A stretch of 64,000 bases of DNA from Allocoprobacillus sp002160865 (GCF_042850985.1 NZ_AP031415.1:434001-498000); one strand, 5' to 3'. Positions 45,840-55,224 are shown, counted from the stretch's first letter. Notes: generated by a model not told the origin, from the letters alone. A program made the numbers and translations.

Positions 45840-47282
45840 ATGGGATTTAGAAAAGATTTTTTATGGGGTGGAGCGATTGCTGCCCATCAAGCTGAAGGAG
45901 CATGGAATGAAGGTGGAAAAGGTGTCAGTGTGGCTGATGTCATGACAGCTGGTTCTAATGGTGTAGCTCGTCGTATTACAAATGGTGTTATTGAAGGAGA
46001 AGATTATCCTAATCACGTAGGTATTGATTTTTATCATCATTATAAAGAAGATTTGGCTTTAATGGCTGAAATGGGATTTAAAGCGTTTAGAACATCTATC
46101 GCATGGACAAGAATTTTTCCAAATGGGGATGATGAACAACCAAATGAAGAAGGATTGAAATTCTATGATGACTTATTTGATGAAATGCATCGTTTAGGTA
46201 TTGAACCAATTGTCACTTTATCACATTTTGAAATGCCATATCATTTGGCTGAAAAATACAATGGATTTATGGATCGTAGATGTATTGACTTCTTTGTGAA
46301 ATATGCCAAAGTATGTTTTGAAAGATATAAAGGAAAAGTTAAATATTGGATGACTTTTAATGAAATCAATAATCAGGCTGAATGGCACGCTATGGGGGCA
46401 CATCATCTTGTACAGGAAGGAGCTGTCTTAGTCAAAGAGGGTGACGATATTGAATATATGATGTATAAATCTGCTCATCATGAATTGGTTGCCAGTGCAT
46501 TGGCTGTAAAAGCAGCTCATGAAATTGATCCAGAGGCTAAAGTTGGGTGTATGATTGGTATGAATGGTGTTTATCCAGCAACATGTAATCCTGAGGATAT
46601 TTTAAATGCTCAACAGGCTATGCATCAAAAATACTGGTATGTAGAAGTTCATGCCAGAGGACATTATCCTAAACATATCTTAAAGAAATTTGAAAGAAAA
46701 GGATATGAAAACTTTATTTTACCAGAAGATGAAAAAGCATTGGCTCAAGGAAAAGTAGATTATATTGGATTCTCTTATTACATGAGTTTTGCTACAAAAT
46801 ATACAGGAAGATTCGGACGTTCATTTGATTTTTCTGAAGAAGATTATGTGAGAAATACATATCTTAAAGCCAGTGACTGGGGATGGCAAATTGATCCCGT
46901 TGGTTTAAGATGGTGTTTAAACTGGTTTAATGATCGTTTTGAATTACCAATGATGATTGTTGAAAATGGTTTTGGTGCTTATGATAAATATATTGATGAT
47001 AATGATCAATATGTTGTCGATGATCAGTATCGTATTGATTACTTGGCAGCACATATTGCAGCTATGAAAGAAGCCGTTGATTATGATGGTGTTGATTTAT
47101 TAGGATATACAATGTGGGCACCTATTGATATCGTTTCAGCTTCTACAGGTGAATATGATAAACGTTATGGATTTATCTATGTCAACTACAACAATGCACA
47201 TGAAGGTGATTTTTCAAGAGCGAAAAAGAAATCATTCTATTGGTATAAACATGTCATTGAAACAAATGGGGAAGAATTATAA
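45840..47282 (+). CDS. GH1 6-phospho-beta-glucosidase
   Basis: 480 residues: FRKDFLWGGAIAAHQAEGAW at the start, acid/base Glu in WMTFNEIN, nucleophile Glu in MMIVENGFGA, and the phosphate-binding loop IDIVSASTGEYDKRYGFIYVN (Ser, Lys, Tyr), which marks the 6-phospho-beta-glucosidase clade of BglA/AscB. It cleaves phosphorylated beta-glucosides brought in by a PTS. TGGAGG precedes the ATG. It is a clear paralogue of the gene at 37475 but of a different subgroup. No PTS gene is adjacent. Confidence 0.92.
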   Translation: MGFRKDFLWGGAIAAHQAEGAWNEGGKGVSVADVMTAGSNGVARRITNGVIEGEDYPNHVGIDFYHHYKEDLALMAEMGFKAFRTSIAWTRIFPNGDDEQPNEEGLKFYDDLFDEMHRLGIEPIVTLSHFEMPYHLAEKYNGFMDRRCIDFFVKYAKVCFERYKGKVKYWMTFNEINNQAEWHAMGAHHLVQEGAVLVKEGDDIEYMMYKSAHHELVASALAVKAAHEIDPEAKVGCMIGMNGVYPATCNPEDILNAQQAMHQKYWYVEVHARGHYPKHILKKFERKGYENFILPEDEKALAQGKVDYIGFSYYMSFATKYTGRFGRSFDFSEEDYVRNTYLKASDWGWQIDPVGLRWCLNWFNDRFELPMMIVENGFGAYDKYIDDNDQYVVDDQYRIDYLAAHIAAMKEAVDYDGVDLLGYTMWAPIDIVSASTGEYDKRYGFIYVNYNNAHEGDFSRAKKKSFYWYKHVIETNGEEL

Positions 47283-47308
47283 AAGTGTTGTCATGCAACA
47301 CTTTTATT
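47281..47308 (+). terminator. rho-independent terminator
   Basis: AAAAGTGTTG / CAACACTTTT perfect stem with a 5-base loop directly after the GH1 stop. Confidence 0.85.
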
Positions 47309-47320
47309 TGTGAGGATAAA

Positions 47321-47833
47321 ATGGATTTTAAAATTGTAGAGGCACGTAAGGAAGATGCTAAAGAAATTTTAGAACTTACGAAAATATGTGGAAAAGAAAC
47401 AAATTATTTAAGTTATGGCAGTGAAGGCATCGGATTTTCTCTTGAACAGGAAATAGCTTTTCTTGATAATGTTGCTCATTCTTCAAAAGATGTTTTCTAT
47501 GTTGTCAAAATGAAAGATGAAATTGTTGGGATGGGTTCCTATATAACTTTTTCATCGCCAAGAATGTCCCATCGTGGAGAAATAGGTCTATGTATTCGTC
47601 AATCAGCATGGCATTTAGGTATTGGACATGCTTTGATGGATCGATTGCTTGACTTTGCTAAAAATCAGGCAAAAGCCGATCTTGTTTCTTTAGAAGTATG
47701 TCATGATAATAGACGTGCTATTTCTTTATACCAGCATTATGGTTTTCAAAAGATAGGGACTTTTGAGGGATTCTTTAAAATTGATAGCAAACTGATTGAT
47801 TATGATATTATGTTATTAAAATTAGAAAGGTAA
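47321..47833 (+). CDS. GNAT-family N-acetyltransferase
   Basis: 170 residues with the acetyl-CoA-binding core GEIGLCIRQSAWHLGIGHALMD (Q/RxxGxG/A loop) and the end strand ISLYQHYGFQKIGTFEG. It is related to the RimJ/PhnO-like GNATs. ATG 47321 follows GTGAGGA. It is the last host gene before the insertion element. The acetylated substrate is unknown. Confidence 0.85.
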   Translation: MDFKIVEARKEDAKEILELTKICGKETNYLSYGSEGIGFSLEQEIAFLDNVAHSSKDVFYVVKMKDEIVGMGSYITFSSPRMSHRGEIGLCIRQSAWHLGIGHALMDRLLDFAKNQAKADLVSLEVCHDNRRAISLYQHYGFQKIGTFEGFFKIDSKLIDYDIMLLKLER

Positions 47834-47871
47834 TCTAAAATAACACGGGGTTGTGGGGTTTTGGATTATAA

Positions 47872-47904
47872 GAAATTGTGGGAAGGCTGTTCTTCCCACA
47901 ATTT
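47872..47904. terminator. hairpin at the left end of the insertion element
   Basis: AAATTGTGGGAA / TTCCCACAATTT with a 7-base loop lies just past the last minus-strand ORF and is flanked by A and T runs. It may also shield the element from host transcription. Confidence 0.7.
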
Positions 47905-48140
47905 TAAAACTGTATAGGAGAATCATGATCTGATGATGGGTCATGGTTCTTTTTTTCTGCTTTTTCTATCAGTTTATCTAACTTCAGATTGATTTCCTGA
48001 GTCAAGTCATCCAGTTCATCTGCATATTCGTATATCATATTGAGTCTGTATAGTATGTCTTCCAGCAGACGTTGTCTGCTGATAATGCTTACATCATGAT
48101 TGTCCACAATCAGTGTATAAATCTTTTTTCTTGTCATCAC
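47904..48140 (-). CDS. small accessory protein of the insertion element
   Basis: 78 residues, acidic and probably coiled coil (LLEDILYRLNMIYEYADELDDLTQEINLKLDKLIEKAEKK). Its start overlaps the transposase stop by 4 bp (48137-48140), so it is translated with it. I do not recognise the family. Overlap and element membership support coding. Confidence 0.55.
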   Translation of the reverse strand: MMTRKKIYTLIVDNHDVSIISRQRLLEDILYRLNMIYEYADELDDLTQEINLKLDKLIEKAEKKNHDPSSDHDSPIQF

Positions 48141-49558
48141 TCTGTAAAATCCCCCTTGTTTTTGATTGGATACAGGTGATATGTTGAGTCTTTATTGAGA
48201 CTGTACATGATTCTTGTCTTGAAACGATGCCAGTTGAGGTATCCGTTTGAACTGTGTTTCAGCAGCTTGATGGATTTGTTTCTGTTTTCAATCAGGCCGT
48301 TTGATATGCGTCTTCCATTTGCCGGCACAAATGAATTCACAATCTCATATTTCCATTTGACCAGTGTATTCCCAAAATCCATCATTTCCTTGATCTGGGA
48401 ATTCCTGAAGGATATGATCAGCTCTTCTATGTTCTTCAATGCGTTTTTTTCATTGGATCTGCTGTAAAATTCATCCAGCTCATATTTAAGATCATAGGCT
48501 AGATCCAGTACAGGGTCATGTCTGACCATGAACTCAAGGATATCATAATAGTTGTAATACCCCTCAAGGGTATGATTGTATATCTTCTTTTCGTTAGGGT
48601 CGAATATTCTATTGTCATTGGAGAAGAGCATCCAGTTGAATTTCTTTAATGCATAGTAATGCTTGGATGCTTCCTTTAACTCAAGCTTTTCAGTCTTGGT
48701 TTTTTCTTTTTTCTTCTCAAGATATTTTTTTCTGGAATAATACTTATTCATGACATCGATTCTCACTCTGTCAATTTTTCTTCCAAATTCCTGCTTCACA
48801 TGAAAATGGTCGGTTGCACATATTGCATTTGGAAACATGATTTTCGATACGATTCTGTATGTTTCCCTCATGTCAAAGGAAACAATTTTGACATTCTTCC
48901 TTTCCTCAAGAGGAATGGAGAAGAAATAATCCATGAGTGTCTGCTTTCTTCTTGACGGAAGGACATCGACAATATTTTGTGTTTCGAAGTCGACAAGAAC
49001 GCATACGTACTTACTGTGAGCAGACTTGAATGCATAAACCTCATCTATCAGCAGATACTCAGGCAGAGGTCTTCTTGATATGGAGACAAATGAGTCAAAT
49101 ACATGTGCAGCTGTTGTCTGGGATATGTGGTATCGTTCGGCCACATCCCTGAATGTCATGTTTGGCTTTCTCAAATCCTCCAGGATATTATATACAGTCG
49201 CCAGAGAGATTCTTGAGCCAGCAACGGTAAAGGGATTGGACTCCATAAATGTCTTATGGCATTTTGGACATCTATATCTGCGAGCTCTGTAATTGATGAT
49301 GCATTTCTTGTTTGTCAGTATGGAATGGTTGATATGCTTGACACTATAGTCCTTGACTCTGTCTGTCATGTTGAGGCAGACAGGACACTGGTGGGGCTTC
49401 TTCTTCAGTGTCACATCAATATAGACACCATCCTTCTGATGATGGATATCGAATGTTTCGATATTCTTGTCCTCGATATTGAAGAAAACAAGGAAATCAT
49501 TCTGGGAAATGATGCAGCTGGACATGGTCGTGGTATTATCACACATCGTCATCACCAT
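48137..49558 (-). CDS. ISL3-family transposase
   Basis: 473 residues in the typical order: an N-terminal zinc ribbon (CPVCLNMTDRVKDY, then YRCPKCHKTF), a helix-turn-helix (TFRDVAERYHISQTTAAHVFD), and the DDE core beginning YLLIDEVYAF with VVSFDMRETY-like second Asp (read as IVSFDMRE) and CATDHFHV. It ends with GRRISNGLIENRNKSIKLLK, where the catalytic Glu lies. All catalytic parts seem intact, so the element may be active. Codon use is G/C-richer than the host genes. Confidence 0.9.
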   Translation of the reverse strand: MVMTMCDNTTTMSSCIISQNDFLVFFNIEDKNIETFDIHHQKDGVYIDVTLKKKPHQCPVCLNMTDRVKDYSVKHINHSILTNKKCIINYRARRYRCPKCHKTFMESNPFTVAGSRISLATVYNILEDLRKPNMTFRDVAERYHISQTTAAHVFDSFVSISRRPLPEYLLIDEVYAFKSAHSKYVCVLVDFETQNIVDVLPSRRKQTLMDYFFSIPLEERKNVKIVSFDMRETYRIVSKIMFPNAICATDHFHVKQEFGRKIDRVRIDVMNKYYSRKKYLEKKKEKTKTEKLELKEASKHYYALKKFNWMLFSNDNRIFDPNEKKIYNHTLEGYYNYYDILEFMVRHDPVLDLAYDLKYELDEFYSRSNEKNALKNIEELIISFRNSQIKEMMDFGNTLVKWKYEIVNSFVPANGRRISNGLIENRNKSIKLLKHSSNGYLNWHRFKTRIMYSLNKDSTYHLYPIKNKGDFTE

Positions 49559-49654
49559 CCAAAGCCAATAGAATCTGTAATTTCATAAAACATCCCGTCC
49601 TTTCTTTTTCTACATCTTCATGATAGAGGAAATGGAAGCAGAAAGACATAAAGG

Positions 49655-50071
49655 TCATGTGGTTTGAAAAGAGAAATACAGGTTTCTGGAAAATTTCTTA
49701 TAGATAAGCAGTTCATCTATTGGGCAGTTGCCAAGCTTAACGATGAAATGGTATATGTGAGACAGTTCGATAATAAGATGATCTGTTGAATCGGAAAGAA
49801 TGGAAACAATATCATCGAAGGAGACAGCAGATAGGAAAGGAATCATGGGAAAAAGAAGCAACGCATGAGTTTTGCCGCAATGAGGGCATATGACTCTCTG
49901 GATGTTGATGGAGCTGTCCTTGAAGTTTCTTTTATAGTAGCCATGAACAGACAAGCCTCTATGAGAGCATTTTGGACATGACAGAAGAGACAAATCTAGT
50001 GAAAAGATAACATTGGAATAATTTTTTTGATTAATGGTATTGATTTTTCTGCTGGTTTTTAATATTATCAT
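49655..50071 (-). CDS. zinc-ribbon DUF6431-like accessory protein of the insertion element
   Basis: 138 residues with a CPKCSHRGLSVHGYYKRNFK zinc-finger half and ICPHCGKTHALLLFPMIPF. The same pattern appears in the 198-residue protein at 59660 (CPCHHKGHLIKHGFY, CKHCHHTHAFLLSVIIP), so both belong to one family, which I associate with DUF6431. This copy is shorter and may be C-terminally truncated. It is probably a DNA-binding helper of the element. The ribosome site is weak. Confidence 0.6.
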   Translation of the reverse strand: MIILKTSRKINTINQKNYSNVIFSLDLSLLSCPKCSHRGLSVHGYYKRNFKDSSINIQRVICPHCGKTHALLLFPMIPFLSAVSFDDIVSILSDSTDHLIIELSHIYHFIVKLGNCPIDELLIYKKFSRNLYFSFQTT

Positions 50072-50278
50072 ATTGTCGTTAGGACAAGATGAGACTCAAC
50101 TTTGGTCGGGAGGGTTTCATCTTTTTTTCTTTCTATAGATTTCAGAAGATATATCCTGATAATACTATTATAGAATTTCCCGTGATTTTAAACCAGCATA
50201 AGAGAAAACAAAAAAAGAGATTTCCCGTAAAACTTATTCGTTTTGGGAAACCCCGTGACTTCTTAGACTATCATTAGA

Positions 50279-50310
50279 AAAAAGTTCATGAAATTTCATG
50301 AACTTTTTAA
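50279..50310. terminator. bidirectional terminator
   Basis: A perfect stem, AAAAAGTTCATGAAA / TTTCATGAACTTTTT, at the end of the minus-strand peptidase gene and next to the insertion element. Confidence 0.8.
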
Positions 50311-52061
50311 ATAGATCTTGTATATTCTTTTAACCAATCTTTTTCTTCATCTGTAAGATAAGGAGATATTTTTTCATAAACTTCTTGATGATATTGATTG
50401 AGCCAGTTCTTTTCTTTTGGTGATAATAGACTCACTTCTACAGCGTCTAAATCAATAGGAACAAATGTTAATGGTTCAAAATGTAAGAACTGTCCATATT
50501 CATTTTCTGTTCCTTTGACACAAAGAAGTTCATTTTCAATACGAATTCCATATTGTCCTTCTAAATAAATACCTGGCTCATCTGTAATATTCATACCCGG
50601 TTCTAAAGTGATGTTTTCTGATAAACTACGTAATTTATAACGGAAGCCTTGAGGTCCTTCGTGAACATTTAATAAATGACCGACACCATGTCCTGTACCA
50701 CATTGGTAATCAATATCTTCACTCCACATAGGGCTTCTTGCTAAAATATCTAAACTTTGCCCTGTACATCCATGTAAGAAATGAGCATTTTGTAAAGCTA
50801 ACATTCCTTGTAAAACCATTGTAAAGTGTTTCTTTTGAATATCAGTAATATGTCCTAAAACAAATGTTCTTGTAATGTCTGTCGTTCCATCCATATATTG
50901 ACCACCACTATCAATCAACAACATACCATCTTGATCGAGTGTAGTATATTGATTTTCTGTTGGATGATAATGCATTAAAGCGGCGTTGTCTTTCCATGCA
51001 CAAATAGTTGTAAAGCTTGGTTCAATAAATAAATCTTGTTGTTGTCTAAACTGTAAAACTTGATGAGAAATACTCATTTCATCCATTGGTATCTTGCCAT
51101 AATTCTTTTTTAACCAATACATGAATTTTGTCATCGCAACACCATCTTTAATATGCGCATTTTTAGAATTTTCTATTTCAACATCATTTTTAATAGCTTT
51201 CATCATTTGTGATGGATTCATCTGATTAACAATTTCACAATCAAGACATTGATATAAAGCATAATTGATATGAGCCTGACTTAATAAGACACGTCCTTTT
51301 AATTGACGTGCATCTTGATAAATATCAAGATATTCTTTAATGATGACATTTTCTTTTTGGAATGATTTGACCATTTCTAAATCATAACTTCCTTTTTGAA
51401 GATATAAATAAGACTGATCAAGAGTAATCAAAGCAAAGGCTAATACAGTTGGTGAACAAGGAATATCATTGCCACGAATATTGAATGTCCATGCTATATC
51501 ATCAAGTGTTGTCATGATATGAGCATCACAGTGATGTTCTTTCATCACATTTACAATTTTTTCTATTTTTTGATGTGTTGATAAACCATGATATTGTATA
51601 TCATATAAAAATGCTTTTTCACATGATCTTTGAGGACGATCTTTCCAATAATCTTCCATTAAATCAATACATTCAATATGATAAGGAACTTGAATCTCTT
51701 CTTCCATATCCAATACAAATTGACAAGTCATTGTTTGTCCATCAAAAGCAATTGTGTCTTGCTTTTGAACATGGTCTTTTAAAAACTCCAATAAAGTAGG
51801 AACACCCTTTTGACCAGACTTCATTAATGTAATACCTTCATATAATTCCTTAGCTGCCTGAATGAAATAACGGCCATCAGTCCAAAGGTAAGCTTCATCT
51901 TGCATAACAAGTAATGTTCCAGCACTACCAGTAAAGCCACTTAAATAAGCACGTGCCTGATAATAGTCACCTACAGTTTCAGACTGATGATCATCATCAG
52001 TAGGAACAATATAAAATTGAATATTTTTATCTTTTAATAATTGTTGAAAATCCTTTATCAT
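50307..52061 (-). CDS. M24-family Xaa-Pro aminopeptidase (long form)
   Basis: 584 residues, the long three-domain type. Two creatinase-like N-terminal domains are followed by an M24 pita-bread domain with the five metal ligands: LLIDSGGQYMDGTTDITRT (two Asp), GTGHGVGHLLNVHEG (His), EPGIYLEGQYGIRIENE (two Glu). It removes N-terminal residues before proline in the cytoplasm. ATG 52061 is spaced from AGGGGTG; the GTG at 52070 overlaps that site. The gene stands alone. Confidence 0.9.
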   Translation of the reverse strand: MIKDFQQLLKDKNIQFYIVPTDDDHQSETVGDYYQARAYLSGFTGSAGTLLVMQDEAYLWTDGRYFIQAAKELYEGITLMKSGQKGVPTLLEFLKDHVQKQDTIAFDGQTMTCQFVLDMEEEIQVPYHIECIDLMEDYWKDRPQRSCEKAFLYDIQYHGLSTHQKIEKIVNVMKEHHCDAHIMTTLDDIAWTFNIRGNDIPCSPTVLAFALITLDQSYLYLQKGSYDLEMVKSFQKENVIIKEYLDIYQDARQLKGRVLLSQAHINYALYQCLDCEIVNQMNPSQMMKAIKNDVEIENSKNAHIKDGVAMTKFMYWLKKNYGKIPMDEMSISHQVLQFRQQQDLFIEPSFTTICAWKDNAALMHYHPTENQYTTLDQDGMLLIDSGGQYMDGTTDITRTFVLGHITDIQKKHFTMVLQGMLALQNAHFLHGCTGQSLDILARSPMWSEDIDYQCGTGHGVGHLLNVHEGPQGFRYKLRSLSENITLEPGMNITDEPGIYLEGQYGIRIENELLCVKGTENEYGQFLHFEPLTFVPIDLDAVEVSLLSPKEKNWLNQYHQEVYEKISPYLTDEEKDWLKEYTRSI

Positions 52062-52084
52062 TATGAACACCCCTATAATACTTT

Positions 52085-52170
52085 AGCACAATCTTTACAT
52101 TTTGTAAGTAAAAATGTGTTAAAAAAGATAGTAATCCTTATTTGTGATTTCTCGTTGATAAAAAATGAGG
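52085..52170. repeat. imperfect direct repeat, copy 1
   Basis: About 85 bp similar to 53962-54052 in the same orientation. Shared blocks include AATCTTTACATTTT, ATGTTAAAA-type and CCTTATTTG, then a TTGA(T/C)AAAAAA block. It lies upstream of the minus-strand peptidase gene. Together the copies bracket the DUF4143 ATPase gene. Confidence 0.6.
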
Positions 52171-52279
52171 CCAGTCATCTATAAAATGATTTTCCTTGGG
52201 TCTTTATAAAAGCATGAATAGAGAAAATTCATGACATGAAGAAAGTGAGTTACCTGTTTATGAGGAAATCTCATATAGA

Positions 52280-52322
52280 AAATCTAACCATAGAAAATCT
52301 GTTGGTTAGATTTGATTTTTTA
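52280..52322 (+). terminator. hairpin with T tract
   Basis: AAATCTAACC / GGTTAGATTT with a 14-base loop and a T run on the plus strand. No plus-strand gene lies just upstream, so it may be left from a lost gene or may shield the ATPase gene. Confidence 0.55.
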
Positions 52323-52348
52323 TATATTGAAAGTTAATTGTATATCTT

Positions 52349-53671
52349 TTATTTGAGTAATACAGGTTTTTCTTTGTTGAGAACAAATTCTAATGTGTAG
52401 AGAGGGTAATAGCACACATTTTGAGAATTTTCACCAATATTTTTTTGAGAAAATTTAAAAGCGAATGAAGGTTTATACGTCTTAATAAAATTATTAAATG
52501 ATGTTGATACAGTGTTACGTGATGATTTCACTTCAATAGGGGTAACATTGCCCTGATAATAAATGACAAAATCAATTTCCTGAGATTGAGATGGTTCAAA
52601 GTAATAGGAATCTTTCTTTTTGGAGTAAAGAATCTGTGCAATAACATTTTCATATAAAGCACCCTTGAAATGCCCTAAATTTCCACTGATGAATGCTTTG
52701 ATGACAGCCTCATCAAATTGGGACACAAGAAGACCGGTATCAGCCATATAGACTTTAAATATATTCGGTTCCTTATTGATTTCTAATGGAATCTCTGGAG
52801 TTTTCAATCTATATGTTTTGATAATAAGTCCACTGTCTTTCAACCAATCAAGACTGGATTCATAATAGCGAGCATTTCCACCTTTTTTAATGAGCTTATA
52901 TTGAAACTTTTTATTTTCTTTAGCTAACTGAAGTGGAATAGAATCATAACATTCTCTTGCTTTTATTTTTTCAGAACCATGAGCATATTTAAGCATATCG
53001 TTTCTATAATCATCGACGATTTGTCTTTGGATAAGTAGTGCTTCTCTGTATGATTTTGTTTGAAAATAGGTTTGAACAACTTCAGGCATACCACCGATAA
53101 TGATATAGTCCTTAAAGAACTGATTAAATTTTTCATGAATGCTAATAGGAATAGGCTTGTTGTTTTCAATAGATTGATAAATTGTATCTATAATAGATGG
53201 ATTAACTCCCATAGCATCTACAAATTCTAAAAAAGTCAGGGGATACATATCCCATGTTTCAACGTAACCAACTGGGAAAGACGAACTTGATGCTACTGCA
53301 ACACCAAGCATACTTCCAGAGCAAATAATATCACAAGGAAAATCTTCAGACAGGAATTTCAAAGCTGTGAAAGCATCTCCACATGCTTGAATTTCATCTA
53401 AGAAAAGCAAAGTATCATTATCAAATTGAATATCCATATATGTTAATTCAAAGTATTGCAGTAAATCATGAGCAGTTTTTGTCTGTTTGAAAAGTTCTTG
53501 AAATTCATGATCTCTTTCAAAATTGATTTCAACCAGATTTTTGTAGTTGTTTTTGGCAAATTCTCTAATGATATAAGTCTTACCAACTTGACGAGCTCCT
53601 TTAATAATGAGCGGTTTTTTCACTTTTTTGTTTTTCCATTCTATTAAATCATTATAGATTATTCTTTTCAT
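52349..53671 (-). CDS. AAA ATPase with DUF4143 domain
   Basis: 440 residues: N-terminal AAA_14 ATPase with Walker A KGARQVGKTY and Walker B LLFLDEIQACGDAF, sensor ICSGSMLG, then a winged helix and the C-terminal DUF4143 region with YENVIAQIL and EIDFVIYYQGNVTPIEVKSS, a PD-(D/E)xK-like restriction-endonuclease fold. These proteins are common in gut bacteria; their role is not settled. ATG 53671 has GGATGGTGAT upstream. The gene is bracketed by an 85-bp direct repeat, hinting at a mobile or duplicated origin. Confidence 0.88.
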   Translation of the reverse strand: MKRIIYNDLIEWKNKKVKKPLIIKGARQVGKTYIIREFAKNNYKNLVEINFERDHEFQELFKQTKTAHDLLQYFELTYMDIQFDNDTLLFLDEIQACGDAFTALKFLSEDFPCDIICSGSMLGVAVASSSSFPVGYVETWDMYPLTFLEFVDAMGVNPSIIDTIYQSIENNKPIPISIHEKFNQFFKDYIIIGGMPEVVQTYFQTKSYREALLIQRQIVDDYRNDMLKYAHGSEKIKARECYDSIPLQLAKENKKFQYKLIKKGGNARYYESSLDWLKDSGLIIKTYRLKTPEIPLEINKEPNIFKVYMADTGLLVSQFDEAVIKAFISGNLGHFKGALYENVIAQILYSKKKDSYYFEPSQSQEIDFVIYYQGNVTPIEVKSSRNTVSTSFNNFIKTYKPSFAFKFSQKNIGENSQNVCYYPLYTLEFVLNKEKPVLLK

Positions 53672-54105
53672 AACTATCACCATCCATACATAGTATATCA
53701 TTTGAATAGAGAAAAATACATAAAACAGATATAAAAAGTTATAAAAAAATGCAAAATAATTTTTATTTTATATTAAAAAAATGCAAAATGTATAATTTAT
53801 TATATTAAAAATATGTAATATCTATGCATTAGGTGTAGGTAAGTATCAAATAAAAGAATCTATGGTAGATTTATTAACTATAATAGGACAGTTAGATGAT
53901 AATAAAAAGAATACATCTTTGATAATTTGAAGACTTATTTTTTTAATCTATAAGAGTTTGAAGCAATCTTTACATTTTTGTGAGTCAAAATATGTTAAAA
54001 TAAAGTAGCAACCCTTATTTGCAACTTCTAGTTGACAAAAAACAACTCTAGGTTGGTGGTTTATAGAGCTGATTTTGACTATGCTTAAGACAAGAGGTGA
54101 GATAT
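53672..54105. other. 434-bp intergenic region with a gene remnant and a repeat
   Basis: A very A/T-rich stretch. The frame 53823-53930 reads YALGVGKYQIKESMVDLL ... TSLII and stops, with no start codon, so it looks like the tail of a lost gene. The second copy of the direct repeat lies at 53962-54052. No clear promoter for the XRE gene could be assigned with confidence. Confidence 0.5.
53962..54052. repeat. imperfect direct repeat, copy 2
   Basis: Same orientation as 52085-52170 and about 1.88 kb away. It sits upstream of the XRE regulator. Conserved blocks alternate with substitutions and small gaps, so the duplication is old. Confidence 0.6.
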
Positions 54106-55020
54106 ATGAGTTTTGGAGAAAAGTTACAACAATTAAGAAAAGAAAAAGGTTTATCTCAGGAAGATTTAGCCTATCAATTAAATGTATCAAGACAGGCAGT
54201 CAGTAAATGGGAATCGCAAAATGGATATCCAGAGATGGAAAAGATGATTTTAATAAGCGAATTGTTTCAAGTGAGTTTAGATTATTTATTAAAAGAAGAT
54301 TATGATGATTCTTTTCAAAAAACAGATACTTCTTATTATTTAATGTCAAAACAAAAAATAGACGACTATATACAAATCAAAAAAAGTTTTGCATTAAAAA
54401 TGGCATTATCTGTATCATTCATGATTTTGGGACTTCTCATTCCTATTTTATGTTCAAATACACCTTATGAAACATGGAGTGGTTTTGGCTTCTTAATCAT
54501 TATTGGTATAAGTATTTTTGTCATCATGGTAGCTGCTCTTTCTAAAAATCCATATCAGAATATTGAAGATCAGGAAATAAAAATGAGTTTTAGTGATTTA
54601 CAAGAGTTACAGGAACAATATCAACAATTTCACTCTCATTTGACTTTAGCTATTGCTGGTAGTGTTTTATTGATTATTGTTTCACTTGCATGTGTGGCGT
54701 TATTAACAGAAACACATTTTGCCAACTCACAATGGATACCGGCTCAATTTATGTTATGTGTTGCGATTGCTGTATTCTTCTTTATTTATTATGGAATTTT
54801 AGATGGTGTGTATAAATTCATTGTTCATAATAAAGAGTATGTTAAAGATAAACAAATTCAAAAGCAGCAAAGTAGTATTTTTGGAATCACAATGCCTCTA
54901 GCAGCTATGCTTTATTGTGTGATGGGATTGACATGGAACTGGTGGCATCCAGGATGGATTATTTTTCCAATCACTGCTTTTATTTCATTAGGTATTGATT
55001 ATTTGATTCATCGTAAGTAA
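54106..55020 (+). CDS. XRE-family regulator with C-terminal membrane segments
   Basis: 304 residues. Residues 4-62 form an XRE helix-turn-helix (KLQQLRKEKGLSQEDLAYQLNVSRQAVSKWE split by helices), followed by a linker and five or six hydrophobic segments from about residue 105 (ALSVSFMILGLLIPIL, FGFLIIIGISIFVIMVAA, LAIAGSVLLIIVSLACVALL and others). Regulators tethered to the membrane in this way are common in Firmicutes and likely sense an envelope signal. ATG 54106 follows AGAGGTGAG. Target unknown. Confidence 0.85.
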   Translation: MSFGEKLQQLRKEKGLSQEDLAYQLNVSRQAVSKWESQNGYPEMEKMILISELFQVSLDYLLKEDYDDSFQKTDTSYYLMSKQKIDDYIQIKKSFALKMALSVSFMILGLLIPILCSNTPYETWSGFGFLIIIGISIFVIMVAALSKNPYQNIEDQEIKMSFSDLQELQEQYQQFHSHLTLAIAGSVLLIIVSLACVALLTETHFANSQWIPAQFMLCVAIAVFFFIYYGILDGVYKFIVHNKEYVKDKQIQKQQSSIFGITMPLAAMLYCVMGLTWNWWHPGWIIFPITAFISLGIDYLIHRK

Positions 55021-55034
55021 AGAAGATGTAAGTC

Positions 55035-55067
55035 CAATGTCATTCAGTCCTTAACTTAATGACATTG
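55035..55067. other. inverted repeat after the XRE gene
   Basis: CAATGTCATT (55035-55044) and AATGACATTG (55058-55067) form a perfect 10-bp stem without a T tract. It lies at the left edge of the G+C-richer island and could be a terminator, a boundary element or a protein site. Confidence 0.4.
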
Positions 55068-55147
55068 CTGAATGGCTCCTTCTCTTTTGATGATGCGGTG
55101 AGCTGGCAGAAAGGATGGGAAGAAAACGAGTAGCAATTGAAAACGAA

Positions 55148-55196
55148 TTGCAATCCCCGGTTCCTCTTGATATAATAATGGTTAGATATTACTAAC
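55148..55196 (+). promoter_or_regulatory. promoter plus GTTAG-N6-CTAAC operator, copy A
   Basis: TTGCAA (55148-55153), 17 bp, TATAAT (55171-55176), then the inverted repeat GTTAG-ATATTA-CTAAC at 55181-55196 over the start point. The copy at 56676 has the same layout and 4-bp gap. Such sites near the start point are usual for TetR-type repressors; no regulator gene is near in this window. Confidence 0.8.
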
Positions 55197-55224
55197 TCAT
55201 TTGCATATAGGAGGATAGATAGCC

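Larger units (their letters stand above)
47844..50257 (-). mobile_element. ISL3-family-like insertion element with three ORFs
   Basis: A block visibly richer in G+C than its surroundings carries an ISL3-type transposase and two accessory ORFs on the minus strand. Candidate ends are CACGGGGTT (47844-47852) and its reverse complement AACCCCGTG (50249-50257), giving about 2.4 kb. No matching 8-bp target duplication could be seen, so the exact ends remain open. Confidence 0.6.

Noticed and set aside
47836..50265. 8-bp target duplication at the insertion element ends
   Set aside because: The flanks TAAAATAA and ACTTCTTA do not match, so no duplication can be claimed.
50089..50277. 62-residue plus-strand frame at the right end of the insertion element
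   Set aside because: No ribosome site, no known pattern, and it crosses the probable terminal repeat.
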